Source of the DNA: Bacillota bacterium
GTDB taxonomy: Bacteria > Bacillota_A > Clostridia > Peptostreptococcales > Anaerovoracaceae
Length of the DNA stretch: 6,046 nt
Assembly: GCA_017547345.1 (NCBI GenBank)
Contig: JAFYPY010000102.1
Span: 1 to 6,046, forward strand
Direction of reading: 5' to 3'
Below are positions 5,749-6,046 of this stretch, piece after piece; positions within the stretch are counted from its first letter, which is position 1; every line of letters begins with the position of its first letter. Both the position numbers and the translations under genes were made by a program. The notes under the pieces were generated by a model that did not search any database, was not told where the DNA came from, and saw nothing but the letters and a program-made list of their open reading frames with translations.

Positions 5749-6046
5749 CTATTCGTCTTTTTTTGCTGGCTTTTGTCCGTGATACTGGTAATAGCACACT
5801 TCCATTCGGCCGTTGAACAACTTTCTTCTTCTGTCAGCAGGTCTTGCAAAGACCTTTTCTTCGATGGTTTTATCTGGTGTTATCGCAAACATGGACCATG
5901 TTTTATTTTTCTTCAAAAATTCATTAAAACCTTTGTAAAGTTCGTCCATAGATTCTCTATCGCCGATACGTTCTCCGTAAGGAGGATTTGTGACTATAAT
6001 TCCACCTTCTTTGCCTTCAGACTTGATTTTTCCGCCATCTCCAAGA
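5749..6046 (-). CDS. rlmL: RlmL/YpsC-type rRNA guanine-N2 methyltransferase, C-terminal part only
   Basis: The frame is open from the right window edge to the TAG at 5751-5749, giving 98 residues of a longer protein whose N-terminal part is outside. GGIIVTNPPYGERIGD at visible residues 14-29 contains the NPPY motif of SAM-dependent methyltransferases that modify exocyclic or ring nitrogens. The ending RRRKLFNGR followed by CYYQYHGQKP is typical of the THUMP-domain RlmL/YpsC family, which methylates guanine (m2G) in 23S rRNA. The in-frame ATG at 5949 is internal, since the conserved motif lies upstream of it. The full protein in Firmicutes is usually about 370-380 residues with a THUMP domain first. 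The family is clear; the exact target nucleotide is not known from this fragment. A terminator follows immediately. Confidence 0.88.
   Translation of the reverse strand, partial: LGDGGKIKSEGKEGGIIVTNPPYGERIGDRESMDELYKGFNEFLKKNKTWSMFAITPDKTIEEKVFARPADRRRKLFNGRMEVCYYQYHGQKPAKKDE

Noticed and set aside
5749..5949. A separate 66-residue small protein starting at the ATG at 5949
   Set aside because: The frame continues without a stop to the right edge and includes the NPPYGERIG methyltransferase motif upstream of that ATG, so it is the tail of a larger protein.
1..6046. A previously undescribed multi-gene system, defence island or mobile element
   Set aside because: Every gene belongs to a familiar metabolic, transport or RNA-modification family, and there are no transposase, integrase, direct-repeat array or unknown clustered genes. 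Novelty, if any, is in the regulation.

Overview
The window looks like chromosomal DNA of a low-G+C, anaerobic or fermentative Firmicute, most likely from the Clostridia. The supporting signs are A+T-rich intergenic DNA, strong GGAGG-type ribosome binding sites, intrinsic terminators, a pyruvate formate-lyase gene and an arginine deiminase pathway. I cannot name the genus. There is no mobile element, CRISPR array, rRNA or tRNA, and the genes themselves belong to well-known families. The most interesting material is in the regulatory DNA upstream of pflB and arcB.

Layout from left to right. Positions 1-1956 (minus strand) hold pflB, pyruvate formate-lyase, cut off at its C-terminus by the window edge. 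Positions 1957-2266 are a 310-base divergent intergenic region. It carries a readable pflB promoter with a palindromic operator between its -35 and -10 boxes, a second copy of that operator in the leader, an upstream CRP/FNR- or Rex-like palindrome, and a stem-loop at the predicted 5' end of the transcript. Positions 2267-3328 (plus strand) encode an AI-2E family (UPF0118) membrane protein. Positions 3331-3378 form a terminator between convergent genes. Positions 3400-4623 and 4633-5628 (both minus strand) are arcA (arginine deiminase) and arcB (ornithine carbamoyltransferase), transcribed in the order arcB-arcA with 9 bases between them. Positions 5629-5748 hold a terminator for the next gene and the arcB upstream region. 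Positions 5749-6046 (minus strand) are the C-terminal part of an RlmL/YpsC-type rRNA methyltransferase.

The genes share a metabolic theme. PflB converts pyruvate and CoA to acetyl-CoA and formate without oxygen. ArcA and ArcB convert arginine to citrulline, then to ornithine and carbamoyl phosphate. In both routes ATP is finally made by a kinase (acetate kinase or carbamate kinase) that is not in this window. No carbamate kinase (arcC) or arginine/ornithine antiporter (arcD) lies next to arcA, because arcA ends at a terminator facing a convergent gene; those functions would have to be encoded elsewhere. The methyltransferase and the AI-2E family protein show no visible functional link to the other genes.
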